A stretch of 43,429 nucleotides of DNA from Streptococcus cristatus. Its GTDB lineage: Bacteria; Bacillota; Bacilli; Lactobacillales; Streptococcaceae. The position numbers were made by a program, and so were the translations under genes. Below are positions 26,193 to 34,300 of the stretch, in pieces (the stretch's first letter is position 1; the number at the start of each line of letters is the position of its first letter). The stretch spans positions 1-43,429 of the forward strand of contig NZ_RJPR01000009.1 of NCBI RefSeq assembly GCF_003943465.1. The letters are read 5' to 3'. The notes under the pieces are model-generated. The model worked only from the letters and a program-made list of their open reading frames with translations. It made no database searches and was not told the origin of the DNA.

Positions 26193-26248
26193 AAAAGTGT
26201 GGAAGCAACATGAGCTCGAAAGAGCCATGGATTCCACACTTTTCTTAT
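26193..26248. terminator. Long hairpin terminator
   Basis: AAAAGTGTGGAA pairs with TTCCACACTTTT (12 bp). An inner CATG-GCTC / GAGC-CATG helix is closed by a GAAA tetraloop. T-rich sequence follows on the plus strand, and the minus strand also has a T run. Confidence 0.9.
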
Positions 26249-26314
26249 TCTATAAGGAGCTGGATGGTAGCCACAAATTCTTAAATGGTTCGTTCAAGCT
26301 GCCAGCCTAAACTA

Positions 26315-26329
26315 GACTTTCAGAAAATT
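26315..26329. promoter_or_regulatory. CodY-like box upstream of the araC-type gene
   Basis: GACTTTCAGAAAATT matches 13 of 15 positions of AATTTTCWGAAAATT. It lies about 45 bases upstream of a TATAAT at 26374-26379 that may serve the AraC-type gene. Evidence is a motif match only. Confidence 0.4.
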
Positions 26330-26446
26330 TTCTTCTCTTTATTTTCCTACTTTCATTTTCTTTTTAATTATATTATAATAGTTGGCAAACACATTTTCTA
26401 ATCTAATTACTTTAAAAAATGATAGTATTCTACGAAGGAGGGCGTT

Positions 26447-27319
26447 ATGATGGATTTGGGCCAATTGCACAAAACTACTGAATATAAGAATCAAGGGACC
26501 CCCTATTCTCTGACGCGGACCATTACGGAAAACGGCCAGCCTGACATCCTTTTCCACTGGCACACAGATGTTGAAATCATTTACGTTCACGAAGGAAGCG
26601 CCCAATTTCATATCGACGATCATTATTTTAACAGTCACAAAGGCGATATTGTTCTGATTCGTCCCAATGCCCTCCACTCCATTCATCCGATTGAGCAGCA
26701 GCGCCACTACATGGATGCCATTAACTTTCATTTGGATTTAATGGGCTATTCAGCCATGGACCATGCTAGTATCCACTACCTACAGCCTCTCTACAACGGA
26801 CAACTGGACTTTGTCCATGTCATCAAGCCGACTGATCAAGCCTATGAGGAAATTCGTCAATGCCTGCTGGCTACTATGGAAACGGGTTATTGCCAAAAGA
26901 AATACTATGAATTTCAGCTCAAGGCCCAGCTCAATCAGCTATTCTACTTACTCTTTGAGAACGGCTATATCGTCTCCAAGGAGCTATCTGCCGAGGGCTA
27001 CCGCAAGGAAGAGAAAATCCGCTCCATCATCGACTATATCAATGAGCATTATCAGGAAGAACTCTCTATTGATCAGCTGTCTGGTATTTGCGGCTACAGT
27101 CCGACGCACTTCATGAATTTCTTCAAAAAACATCTAGGCGTTTCTTGCATTGAATATCTGATTCAATTCCGCCTGCGCAAGGCTGCCGAGCTCCTTCAGC
27201 ACTCCACTCTGTCAGTTCTAGAAATCTCCAGCCAGTCTGGTTTTAATAACCTTTCTAATTTCAACCGACAATTTAAAAAATACTATCAAATAACACCAAG
27301 CCAATATCGAAAAAAATAA
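26447..27319 (+). CDS. AraC family transcriptional regulator
   Basis: The N-terminal half (290 aa in all) is a cupin ligand-binding domain (HWHTDVEIIYVHEGSAQFHI, HKGDIVLIRPNALHSI). The C-terminal 100 residues are two helix-turn-helix motifs (LSIDQLSGICGYSPTHFMNFFKKHLG and LEISSQSGFNNLSNFNRQFKKYYQITPSQYRK). Such proteins usually activate sugar or host-glycan genes. No obvious target gene is next to it; a short gene fragment nearby may be what is left of one. GAAGGAGGGCGTT precedes the start, and a second ATG follows at once. Confidence 0.9.
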   Translation: MMDLGQLHKTTEYKNQGTPYSLTRTITENGQPDILFHWHTDVEIIYVHEGSAQFHIDDHYFNSHKGDIVLIRPNALHSIHPIEQQRHYMDAINFHLDLMGYSAMDHASIHYLQPLYNGQLDFVHVIKPTDQAYEEIRQCLLATMETGYCQKKYYEFQLKAQLNQLFYLLFENGYIVSKELSAEGYRKEEKIRSIIDYINEHYQEELSIDQLSGICGYSPTHFMNFFKKHLGVSCIEYLIQFRLRKAAELLQHSTLSVLEISSQSGFNNLSNFNRQFKKYYQITPSQYRKK

Positions 27320-27321
27320 GA

Positions 27322-27353
27322 GAATCTCCAGTCAACTGATTGGAGATTTTTTA
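27322..27353 (+). terminator. araC-type gene terminator
   Basis: AATCTCCA pairs with TGGAGATT around a loop of about 10 bases and is followed by TTTTTA, just after the stop codon. Confidence 0.9.
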
Positions 27354-27372
27354 TATGAATATGATTAATAAA

Positions 27373-27403
27373 AAAACGAACAGACTAAATATCTGTTCGT
27401 TTT
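27373..27403 (-). terminator. clpL terminator
   Basis: A perfect 12-bp stem AAAACGAACAGA / TCTGTTCGTTTT with a 7-base loop lies 25 bases after the clpL stop. A and T flanks make it usable in both directions. Confidence 0.92.
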
Positions 27404-27428
27404 ACGGGATTTTGAAAGTTATAGGTAG

Positions 27429-29543
27429 TTATTCTGCTGATTTTTCTCGAATCACCAAGGTTCCATCTTCCATATCTGCGGTTAAGTGCTTAGCATCTAG
27501 ATTATCCAAGTGGAAGTCGGTCACCTTGTCACGAATTTGCTGCTCGATGACACGACGGAGCGGACGAACACCCATGACTTGGTCATAACCAGCATCGCGC
27601 AGGAATTCCTTAGCTGCATCAGATACAGCCAAATCAATTTCTTTCTTGCTCAAGGTTTGATTTACTTCGATCAGCATGAGATTAACAATCTCCATCAAAT
27701 CTTCTTTCTTGAGATGAGAGAACTCGATCACTGCATTGAAACGATTGAGGAACTCTGGACGGAAATAATGTTTGAGTCGCTCCATCAGATCCGGCTTTTC
27801 TGCATCCTCTTCCAAGCCTGCTTCGTAGCCAAAGCCAGCATTGGAAGTCGCAATGATAACCGTGTTTTTGAAGTTAACAGTATTCCCTTGACCATCCGTC
27901 AAGCGACCGTCATCCAGAACTTGAAGAAGAAGGGTAATCACTTGTGGATCCGCCTTTTCAATCTCATCCAAGAGAATGATAGAGTAAGGATTGCGGCGCA
28001 CGCGCTCGGTCAGGGTGTTGTTGTTGTCATCATAGCCGACATAACCAGCAGTCGTACCAATCAGCTTGGAAACCGCTGTGCGGTCACTGTATTCAGACAT
28101 ATCCAGACGGATGATAGCATCCTTGGTACCGAACATATCCAAAGCCAGTTGCTTAGCAAGCTCAGTCTTACCAACACCAGTTGGACCAACAAAGAGGAAG
28201 CTTCCGATTGGACGGTTGCCTTCATCAAAGCCTGCACGATTACGGCGGATGGCACGAGCCACAGCTTCTACAGCCTTGTCTTGGCCAATCACCTTGGCTT
28301 TAAGACGATCATTCATGCCCTTAAGGCGCTCAATATCGCTAGCGCCCATTTGAGATACCGGCACACCAGTCATTCGTTCAACAGACTCTGCCACATCATT
28401 GACTGTCGCCGTCACCTTCATATCCTCAGTGTGATTTTGGATCTTCTTTTCCAGCTCTTCAATGCGGGTCTTAGCATTCAAAGCTGCTTCATAGTCTTCT
28501 TTTTCAACAGCTGCTTCCTGTTTGTCTTTCTGTTCAGCAATCTCATTTTCAACTGCATGAACATCAGTCACTGGATGCTGGGCTGCCAAGTGGGCAGCAG
28601 TCACGTCGACTAGGTCAATCGCCTTGTCTGGCAGGCTTCGTTGTGGAATATACTGAACTGAGTAGTCCACAGCCGCTTTCAGCACTTCATCCGGCAGGAT
28701 GACATTGTGGTGCTTTTCGTACAAGTCCCGAATACCTCGAAGGATCTGATAGGTATCTTCGGCAGACGGTGCGTTGACCTTGACTTCATTGAAACGACGA
28801 GCCAAAGCAGCATTTTTAAGGATAGTATTGCGATACTCGTCCTGAGTGGTAGCCCCGATAACGGTCAGCTCACCGCGAGAAAGCGCTGGCTTAAGAATAT
28901 CCGCCAAGCCCTTAGAACCGCTATCTCCTCCTGTGCTTCCTGCTCCTAAGATTTGATGGATTTCATCAAAGAAGAGGATAACATTGCCGGCTTCCTTGAC
29001 TTCATTGACTAAGTTTTGGATATTTTCTTCAAAGCTACCACGATATTGGGTACCAGCTTCCAGACCGGAAATATCAACAGAAATAATTTCCTTGTTCTTG
29101 ATAGCCGCTGGCACATCACCATTAACGATAGCCTGAGCCAAACCTTCTACGACAGCTGTCTTACCAACTCCGGCATCGCCGACCAGAACCGGATTATTCT
29201 TAGTCCGGCGTGAAAGGATTTCAGCTGTTTCTTGGATTTCCTTATTGCGTCCAATGACTGGATCCAGCTTACCATCACGCGCTTCTTGAGTCAAATTGCG
29301 ACCTAGCTTAGCCAGAATGCCATCTTGCTTAGGTCCATGCGCTCCAGCTTGCACATCCTGCTCGCCAACCACCTGACCAGGGAGCTTGCCAGTAGCACGG
29401 TACTGAGCAAACTCTTCCGGTGTGACCTCTCTACCATTAATCAAGTAGCGACGGTGTTCGCTGTTGTAGCCACCCATGCGCCCCATGAGTTGGTTAAAAA
29501 GGTCGTCCATATTGTTAAAATTGTTGTAATTGTTATTCATCAT
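27429..29543 (-). CDS. clpL: ATP-dependent chaperone ClpL
   Basis: ClpL (704 aa) is the Hsp100 chaperone typical of streptococci and lactobacilli. It has a short Asn-rich start ([19 protein letters not shown]) and the [17 protein letters not shown] segment instead of a Clp N-domain. Two AAA+ modules follow (GDAGVGKT with ILFFDEIHQ, and GPTGVGKT with ILLDEIEKA) with a coiled-coil middle domain (about 330-390). The ClpP-docking loop is missing, so it acts as a free disaggregase. GTGAGGAAAA precedes two adjacent ATG codons. Expression runs from a consensus promoter through a leader of about 300 bases. Confidence 0.97.
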   Translation of the reverse strand: MMNNNYNNFNNMDDLFNQLMGRMGGYNSEHRRYLINGREVTPEEFAQYRATGKLPGQVVGEQDVQAGAHGPKQDGILAKLGRNLTQEARDGKLDPVIGRNKEIQETAEILSRRTKNNPVLVGDAGVGKTAVVEGLAQAIVNGDVPAAIKNKEIISVDISGLEAGTQYRGSFEENIQNLVNEVKEAGNVILFFDEIHQILGAGSTGGDSGSKGLADILKPALSRGELTVIGATTQDEYRNTILKNAALARRFNEVKVNAPSAEDTYQILRGIRDLYEKHHNVILPDEVLKAAVDYSVQYIPQRSLPDKAIDLVDVTAAHLAAQHPVTDVHAVENEIAEQKDKQEAAVEKEDYEAALNAKTRIEELEKKIQNHTEDMKVTATVNDVAESVERMTGVPVSQMGASDIERLKGMNDRLKAKVIGQDKAVEAVARAIRRNRAGFDEGNRPIGSFLFVGPTGVGKTELAKQLALDMFGTKDAIIRLDMSEYSDRTAVSKLIGTTAGYVGYDDNNNTLTERVRRNPYSIILLDEIEKADPQVITLLLQVLDDGRLTDGQGNTVNFKNTVIIATSNAGFGYEAGLEEDAEKPDLMERLKHYFRPEFLNRFNAVIEFSHLKKEDLMEIVNLMLIEVNQTLSKKEIDLAVSDAAKEFLRDAGYDQVMGVRPLRRVIEQQIRDKVTDFHLDNLDAKHLTADMEDGTLVIREKSAE

Positions 29544-29842
29544 TTTTCCTCACTTTTTATAGGTTTTATATCATTTTTTCATTTGCTAAAGTTTCAGATA
29601 AGAAATTTCTTCCTTATCTACTGTACGTTTATGTTCATAGCGGAGAGCTTCTCCTATCTATTATTTTACATAACTTATTCTGTTTCCAAAAATTAAGACT
29701 CCTTCAGTCTCTTGTTTTATGGATGAGTTGGATCTATTTCAGAAGAATTGATGTTACATAATTTTTAATCCTCCCAAAAATAATCGCCTACTGGCTATAT
29801 CCTCATCTTCTGAATAAATTCTGTGTAAACTTTTTGTTTACA
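29544..29842 (-). other. Long structured 5' leader of clpL
   Basis: The predicted leader is about 300 bases. On the minus strand it contains hairpins AGACT-GAAGG-AGTCT followed by T-rich sequence, GGAGA-AGC-TCTCC, and AGATAAG..CTTATCT close to the start. A six-codon reading frame (MNINVQ) with an upstream AGGAG lies between them. Some form of RNA-level control (attenuation or temperature) is plausible; no known element was recognised. Confidence 0.45.
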
Positions 29843-29877
29843 GTTGTAATTATACATCCTTTTTTATCCCTTGTCAA
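29824..29877 (-). promoter_or_regulatory. clpL promoter with palindrome at the start site
   Basis: On the minus strand TTGACA (29872-29877), 17 bases and TATAAT (29849-29854) make a full consensus promoter. TGTAAAC-N5-GTTTACA (29824-29842), a perfect 7-bp inverted repeat, covers the expected start of transcription. No CtsR heptad pair or CIRCE element was found here. Confidence 0.85.
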
Positions 29878-29919
29878 TAGGTTTTAATAAAAAATTTACA
29901 TAATTTTTTAAAAGTCAAA

Positions 29920-29955
29920 AAACTTCCCCACATAGAAATGTGAAGAAAGCTTCTC
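29920..29955 (-). terminator. Terminator of the ABC transporter operon
   Basis: On the minus strand CTTC-ACAT pairs with ATGT-GGG-GAAG around a TTCT loop and is followed by TTTTTT. The stem has a GGG bulge. Confidence 0.65.
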
Positions 29956-29969
29956 TATTTTGATACAAG

Positions 29970-30734
29970 TTAAATCATATACTCTACACTATAGCTGGCA
30001 TCCGACAGAATGCGAGATAGAAACTGCTTAGTTCGCTCTTCTTTGGGACTGGTGAAGAATTCCTGTGGAGGATTTTCTTCGATGATGTGACCTCCGTCCA
30101 TAAAGATGACATGGTTGGCCACATCGCGGGCAAAGCTCATCTCGTGGGTCACAACGACCATGGTCACTCCCTCCTGAGCCAGCTGTTTCATGACACTGAG
30201 CACTTCGCCGACCAGTTCCGGATCTAGAGCCGAAGTTGGCTCATCCAGCAGGATAACGTCTGGCTTAACAGCAATGGCGCGGGCAATCCCGATCCGCTGC
30301 TGCTGGCCGCCTGATAGCTGAGAAGGATAGTAGTCCTTGTAGGCTAAGAGTCCCACGCGCTTCAAGGCATCTTCCGCAATCTCAAGTGCTTCTTCCCTTG
30401 GTATCTTACGAGCAATCACTAAGCCCTCCAAGATATTTTCAAGGGCAGTTTTATTGGCAAAGAGATTATAATGCTGGAAGACAAAGGCCGTCTTTCTACG
30501 AATTTCCAAAATCTCCTTTTTACTAAGTTTAGCCAAATCATAGTCCTTACCAGCCAAAGTCAGCTGGCCGCCATCCGCCTTTTCTAAGTGATTCAGACAG
30601 CGCAGAAATGTTGTTTTCCCAGAGCCTGAGGGACCAAGAATTACCACAACGTCGCCTTGATTGACCCTGAGACTGACATCTGCCAGCACCTGGTGCTCTC
30701 CAAATCGTTTGGAGATATGTTTTACTTCTAACAT
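29970..30734 (-). CDS. Amino-acid-type ABC transporter, ATP-binding protein
   Basis: A polar amino acid ABC ATPase (254 aa). Walker A GPSGSGKT (about residues 34-41), the Q-loop in [13 protein letters not shown], the signature LSGGQQQR, Walker [14 protein letters not shown] and the H-loop in VVVTHEM are all intact. The family includes cystine and glutamine importers (GlnQ, TcyN, ArtP). It is the last gene of the five-gene operon that begins with the UroD-fold gene. The C-terminal tail after SRIL ([11 protein letters not shown]) is somewhat longer than usual. Confidence 0.94.
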   Translation of the reverse strand: MLEVKHISKRFGEHQVLADVSLRVNQGDVVVILGPSGSGKTTFLRCLNHLEKADGGQLTLAGKDYDLAKLSKKEILEIRRKTAFVFQHYNLFANKTALENILEGLVIARKIPREEALEIAEDALKRVGLLAYKDYYPSQLSGGQQQRIGIARAIAVKPDVILLDEPTSALDPELVGEVLSVMKQLAQEGVTMVVVTHEMSFARDVANHVIFMDGGHIIEENPPQEFFTSPKEERTKQFLSRILSDASYSVEYMI

Positions 30735-30746
30735 AATCTTTCCTTC

Positions 30747-31433
30747 CTAAGCAAGAGCGTAGCGCTTTTCCAAGCTTCTAAACATCCACTGAATCAAGCC
30801 GCAGATAATGAGATAAATAACAAAAATCACTAAGTAAGACTCTGAATACTGGTAAGAATGAGAGGCTTCGACCTTAGCCAAAGCTGTAATATCCTTGACC
30901 GTCATGACAAATACCAGTGAGGTCCCCTTAACCAAATTGATAACCAGATTGGCGAGATTGGGCAGGGCAGAACGCAGAGCCTGAGGAAAAACAATTCTCC
31001 GATAAGCTTGAAAATTCGTTAAACCAATCGCTTGAGCCGCCTCCAACTGCCCTTTATCCACTGTCAAAATAGCAGAGCGCAAGATTTCCGATAAACTCCC
31101 TGTTGTCATCAAGCTATAGATGATGAAAGCATAGTAAAGCGGATTGAACTTAAAGACGTCTACCTGACTGCCTAGACTTTTGAAAAATTGATTCAGCAAG
31201 CTAGGAAATAGACTGTAGAAAAAGAGGATAAGTAAAATGGGCGGCGTCGCCCGAATGAAGGCCAGATAAACCACCGAAAAGGTTCGCACACCTCGAACTT
31301 TATAAATCTGACCTAGAGCTAAGAGAAGGGCTGGAATAAAGCTGAGCAGAATAGCCACTATCATGATAATCAGTGTGACCGGTATGCCCTTCAAAGTAAC
31401 CAGAAAGGTATTTACAATATAATTCAAATCCAT
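30747..31433 (-). CDS. Amino-acid-type ABC transporter permease (second subunit)
   Basis: A HisM-like permease (228 aa) with about five membrane segments. The EAA loop (EAAQAIGLTNFQAYRRIVFPQA), which docks to the ATPase, is intact. The N-terminal TLKGIPVTLIIMIVAILLSF segment is typical. The gene starts 3 bases after the first permease gene, so the two probably form a heterodimer. Substrate is not readable from the sequence. Confidence 0.92.
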   Translation of the reverse strand: MDLNYIVNTFLVTLKGIPVTLIIMIVAILLSFIPALLLALGQIYKVRGVRTFSVVYLAFIRATPPILLILFFYSLFPSLLNQFFKSLGSQVDVFKFNPLYYAFIIYSLMTTGSLSEILRSAILTVDKGQLEAAQAIGLTNFQAYRRIVFPQALRSALPNLANLVINLVKGTSLVFVMTVKDITALAKVEASHSYQYSESYLVIFVIYLIICGLIQWMFRSLEKRYALA

Positions 31434-31436
31434 GCT

Positions 31437-32129
31437 TTACCTCTCCTTGACTGTCAGACTTTTTTCCAGAAGCTGGGAAGCCAGCGAGACCACTAGGGCA
31501 ATCCCCCAGTAAATCAAGGCCACCGCTGTATAGGTTTCGAGGGAATAATTGCCCAGATTCCGGCTGATGAGATTTTGCCCCGCTCCCATAACATCCACTG
31601 CCCCAATCGTATAGGCCAGCGCAGCATCCCGCATGAGATTAAGAAAGGCGGTAGTCAAATTGGGCAGGGCAATACGAAAAGCTTGTGGCAGAATGATGCG
31701 CAGAAATGTCTGTACGGGTGTCAAACCAATACTGAGACCCGCCTCGGTCTGTCCCTTGGGAACAGCCAGATAGGCCGCCTTAAAGACTTCTGCAATCATT
31801 GCCGCAAAGAGCAGAATCATAGTAATGATGACAAATACGGTCCGTGACCAATTATTGATATCTAGTCCCAACCACCATTTTAAAAACTCTGGAATGCCAT
31901 AGAAGACCAAGAAGAGCAAGACAATAGGCGGTGTACACCGAAGGATAAATATATACCCTCTAGCCAGACCAGCAAAAGCCTGCTCCTCCGCAACCTGAGC
32001 CCAGGCCAACAGACCACCTAGCAAGGAGCCAATTAAAACCGTCACGAACATAATCCATAAAGTAGTCGGCAAGGCCTGTAACAAACCAGGCAGCAGGCCA
32101 AAAACACGGGACAAATCATAAGCGACCAT
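31437..32129 (-). CDS. Amino-acid-type ABC transporter permease (first subunit)
   Basis: A second HisM-like permease (230 aa), with its own EAA loop (EAGLSIGLTPVQTFLRIILPQA) and the FILRCTPPIVLLFLVFYGIP segment common to cystine and polar amino acid permeases. Two different permeases plus one ATPase and one binding protein make a complete importer. The layout of one binding protein with two permeases resembles the L-cystine and S-substituted cysteine importers of Bacillus (Tcy family), as a family-level comparison. Confidence 0.92.
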   Translation of the reverse strand: MVAYDLSRVFGLLPGLLQALPTTLWIMFVTVLIGSLLGGLLAWAQVAEEQAFAGLARGYIFILRCTPPIVLLFLVFYGIPEFLKWWLGLDINNWSRTVFVIITMILLFAAMIAEVFKAAYLAVPKGQTEAGLSIGLTPVQTFLRIILPQAFRIALPNLTTAFLNLMRDAALAYTIGAVDVMGAGQNLISRNLGNYSLETYTAVALIYWGIALVVSLASQLLEKSLTVKER

Positions 32130-32150
32130 ACGGTCTCCTTTCTCCAGCTT

Positions 32151-33035
32151 TTAGTCTTTATCTACATAAGAAAAGACATCTTCACCAAAGTATTTTTCCG
32201 ATAATTTAGAGAGTGTCCCATCTTTTTCCAGCTCTTTAATAGCCTTTTCATAGGCTTTGGCAAACTCTTCATTCTTTTTATCTTTATGAATGAGTGGATA
32301 GGTAGGGATACCCTTATAAGGGAACCAGCTCAACTGGTCCGCATACTGATGATAGGAACCTGCCTTGTCTGTGACAGCTTTTTCAAAGGACAATTTGATA
32401 TCAAAGAAGGCATCATAGCGTCCTTCCAAGACCCAAGCATAGGCATCCGCTATCTGAAAAGACTCTGCTGCGGTCAACTCAATTGGGCTAGCGCTGTGCT
32501 TTTTGTTGTACTCTTCAATCACTGTCCATTGAGCATTCTGTGGCGAAATCGGCACCAATTTTCCTTTTTCTTTGGCAAAATCATCAATATTTTTAAATTT
32601 ATTTGCGTCTGCTTTTCGAATGGTGAAGCCGATGATACTAGCTCCGATAGGACTTTCTGGAATGATGAACTTCTTCGCCCGCTCTTCAGTGTACCAAGCT
32701 CCCTTGGTTCCGATATCATACTTCCCAGATTCCAAACCAATCAGAAGATCTTCGTCACTGGTGCCAGTATATTCGAACTGATAATCTGGCAATTTTTCAT
32801 CAATGGCCTTGAGTACTGCTACTTCATACCCATCTGACTGGCCTTTTTCGTCCAAAAAGTCGTAAGGAACGTAGTTTTGCGTGTGAGCTACTTTTAAAGT
32901 CGTGACCTTGTCACTGCCTGATGTCGCACTACTCGCCTTGCTGGATGAAGCCCCCGTCAAGGTCCGTCCCAAATAAGTCGCAGCGACAATAGCAATCACA
33001 GCTACTCCACCGATAATCCATTTTTTCTTACTCAT
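32151..33035 (-). CDS. Amino-acid-type ABC transporter substrate-binding protein, membrane anchored
   Basis: A family 3 solute-binding protein (294 aa). The N-terminus has a hydrophobic anchor (IIGGVAVIAIVAATYLG) but no lipobox cysteine, so it is either held by the uncleaved helix or released by signal peptidase I. A Ser-rich linker leads to the mature domain from about residue 45: TLKVAHTQNYVPYDFLDEKG, then YDIGTKGAWYTEERAKKF. The expected Arg of the amino-acid site (usually in a T-x-x-R segment) fits TEERAKKF, which would bind the alpha-carboxylate. GAAGGAGACGAAAGA precedes the ATG, 15 bases after the UroD-fold gene. Confidence 0.92.
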   Translation of the reverse strand: MSKKKWIIGGVAVIAIVAATYLGRTLTGASSSKASSATSGSDKVTTLKVAHTQNYVPYDFLDEKGQSDGYEVAVLKAIDEKLPDYQFEYTGTSDEDLLIGLESGKYDIGTKGAWYTEERAKKFIIPESPIGASIIGFTIRKADANKFKNIDDFAKEKGKLVPISPQNAQWTVIEEYNKKHSASPIELTAAESFQIADAYAWVLEGRYDAFFDIKLSFEKAVTDKAGSYHQYADQLSWFPYKGIPTYPLIHKDKKNEEFAKAYEKAIKELEKDGTLSKLSEKYFGEDVFSYVDKD

Positions 33036-33050
33036 TCTTTCGTCTCCTTC

Positions 33051-34049
33051 TTATGCTAAACTTGCCGCTTGGCGAACCCACTCAATCCGCTCTGGATCAA
33101 TATCGCTTGGAATAGTACAGTCAGCCCCGATAATCAAAGCTTCCTTGCCAGCCTCTGCTATCAACCGCTTGGTCTCATCTTGAATAGCCGCTTGGCTGCC
33201 CGTGTAAAGCAGGCCGTCCTTGCCATTTTCAAAGCCACCGAGGACAGTCCGGCCGCCAAACAATTTCCGGCCCTCCGCTAGGCTGATACCTTCTGGCCCA
33301 ACTGCCCAGTTGATGACCTGAGCTGGATAATCGGTGAAAAGATGAACGTCATTTCGTGCGCCTTCGTAGCCACAAATGTGCAGGATATTCACTCCGCCAG
33401 CGGCATTGGCTGCTTCCAGCACCGCTAATTCACTAGGAGCAATAAAAGCCTTATAGTCTTCAGCCGACACCCGCGCATCCTGAATGCTCTGAACGCTGAG
33501 GTAAATTCCATCCGCATCAGCTTCCTTGATAATGCGCTCTGTCAGAGCTGCGATATCTTGAGCAATCACATCCAGCACCCGCTTTGTCACTTCCGCATCC
33601 TCTACTAGAAAATCTGCAATGATGTCATCTCCTCCAGCAACCTTGCCAACCAGCCATTTAAAGTAGGTTACCGGCGCAAAAATATTGTAAATAGCGATCA
33701 AGTCCTCTGTGAAGCTAGCCCTAATCTTCTGAACCAGCTCCACCTGCTCACTAATCCAAGGATGGTCGGCGCCTAAAGGCTCGATATCTGCCAAGTCCTT
33801 GATAGATTGGACTTTCTTCAAGCTCTCGTTAGGATAGGCAAAATAACCATCACTCATCAGTTTGACAAAGTCTGGCTTGACTTCTGTTAGAAACGCTTCA
33901 TGGCCTGCCAGATTTTTCTCAATAATGGCCCGATTGCCAAAACCAGCCAGCCACTCCTCCTCGCTGGTAAAGTGATGCCAGAAACCAACTGGCACTCGAT
34001 CAACTTTTTCCCCCTTAAAGGCTTTTAAAACCAACTCTCTTTTAGACAT
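33051..34049 (-). CDS. UroD-fold methyltransferase homologue (MtaA/CmuA-like)
   Basis: Annotated pipelines would call this uroporphyrinogen decarboxylase family (332 aa), but streptococci do not make heme. It instead carries the zinc-binding pattern of corrinoid-linked methyltransferases: H224-x-C226 in LHICGYEG and C311 in GADCTIPSD. The family fold is otherwise complete from RELVLKAFKGEKVDRVPVGFW to the end. Such enzymes move methyl groups between a corrinoid protein or a thiol and another carrier. No corrinoid protein gene is in the window. It is the first gene of a tight operon with a full amino-acid-type importer (gaps 15, 21, 3 and 12 bases), so the imported compound is probably its substrate. 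CAAAAGGAGCAAGAT-type ribosome site upstream. Confidence 0.85.
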   Translation of the reverse strand: MSKRELVLKAFKGEKVDRVPVGFWHHFTSEEEWLAGFGNRAIIEKNLAGHEAFLTEVKPDFVKLMSDGYFAYPNESLKKVQSIKDLADIEPLGADHPWISEQVELVQKIRASFTEDLIAIYNIFAPVTYFKWLVGKVAGGDDIIADFLVEDAEVTKRVLDVIAQDIAALTERIIKEADADGIYLSVQSIQDARVSAEDYKAFIAPSELAVLEAANAAGGVNILHICGYEGARNDVHLFTDYPAQVINWAVGPEGISLAEGRKLFGGRTVLGGFENGKDGLLYTGSQAAIQDETKRLIAEAGKEALIIGADCTIPSDIDPERIEWVRQAASLA

Positions 34050-34079
34050 ATCTTGCTCCTTTTCAATTTGATTGCTATT

Positions 34080-34108
34080 ATCATATCACTGAAAAGTAAG
34101 CTTTCCAA
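34080..34108 (-). promoter_or_regulatory. Promoter of the UroD-fold/ABC operon
   Basis: On the minus strand TTGGAA (34103-34108), a 17-base spacer and TATGAT (34080-34085) lie about 30 bases before the ATG. Confidence 0.65.
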
Positions 34109-34154
34109 ATATATATTTCCTATCAGCCCGATTAAAAATATTTATAAGAGTAAA

Positions 34155-34180
34155 TTAAAAAAGCTAGCTCGAACTAGCCT
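34155..34180 (-). terminator. Terminator between the monooxygenase gene and the ABC operon
   Basis: On the minus strand GCTAG-TTCGAG-CTAGC is followed by TTTTTT. It lies about 120 bases after the monooxygenase stop and would keep that transcript out of the ABC operon. Confidence 0.65.
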
Positions 34181-34300
34181 TACCAAGGTTTTTCAGCTTT
34201 CGATGAAAAAACTGTTTTTCTTACTATTTTTAGAAAGGCAAGATATATATTTTCTATGGGAGAGATAGGCAATCTTTATCAAAAGACCTCTACTTCGATC

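Noticed and set aside
27510..28613. 367-residue plus-strand frame
   Set aside because: It is antisense to clpL and reflects codon bias of that conserved gene; no ribosome site or recognisable domain.
29544..29969. CtsR or CIRCE operator upstream of clpL
   Set aside because: Only single AGTCAAA-like heptads occur, not the required direct repeat, and no CIRCE inverted repeat is present.
33051..34049. Heme biosynthesis enzyme uroporphyrinogen decarboxylase
   Set aside because: The zinc-type His-x-Cys and Cys motifs and the transporter operon point to a methyltransferase; no other heme genes are present.
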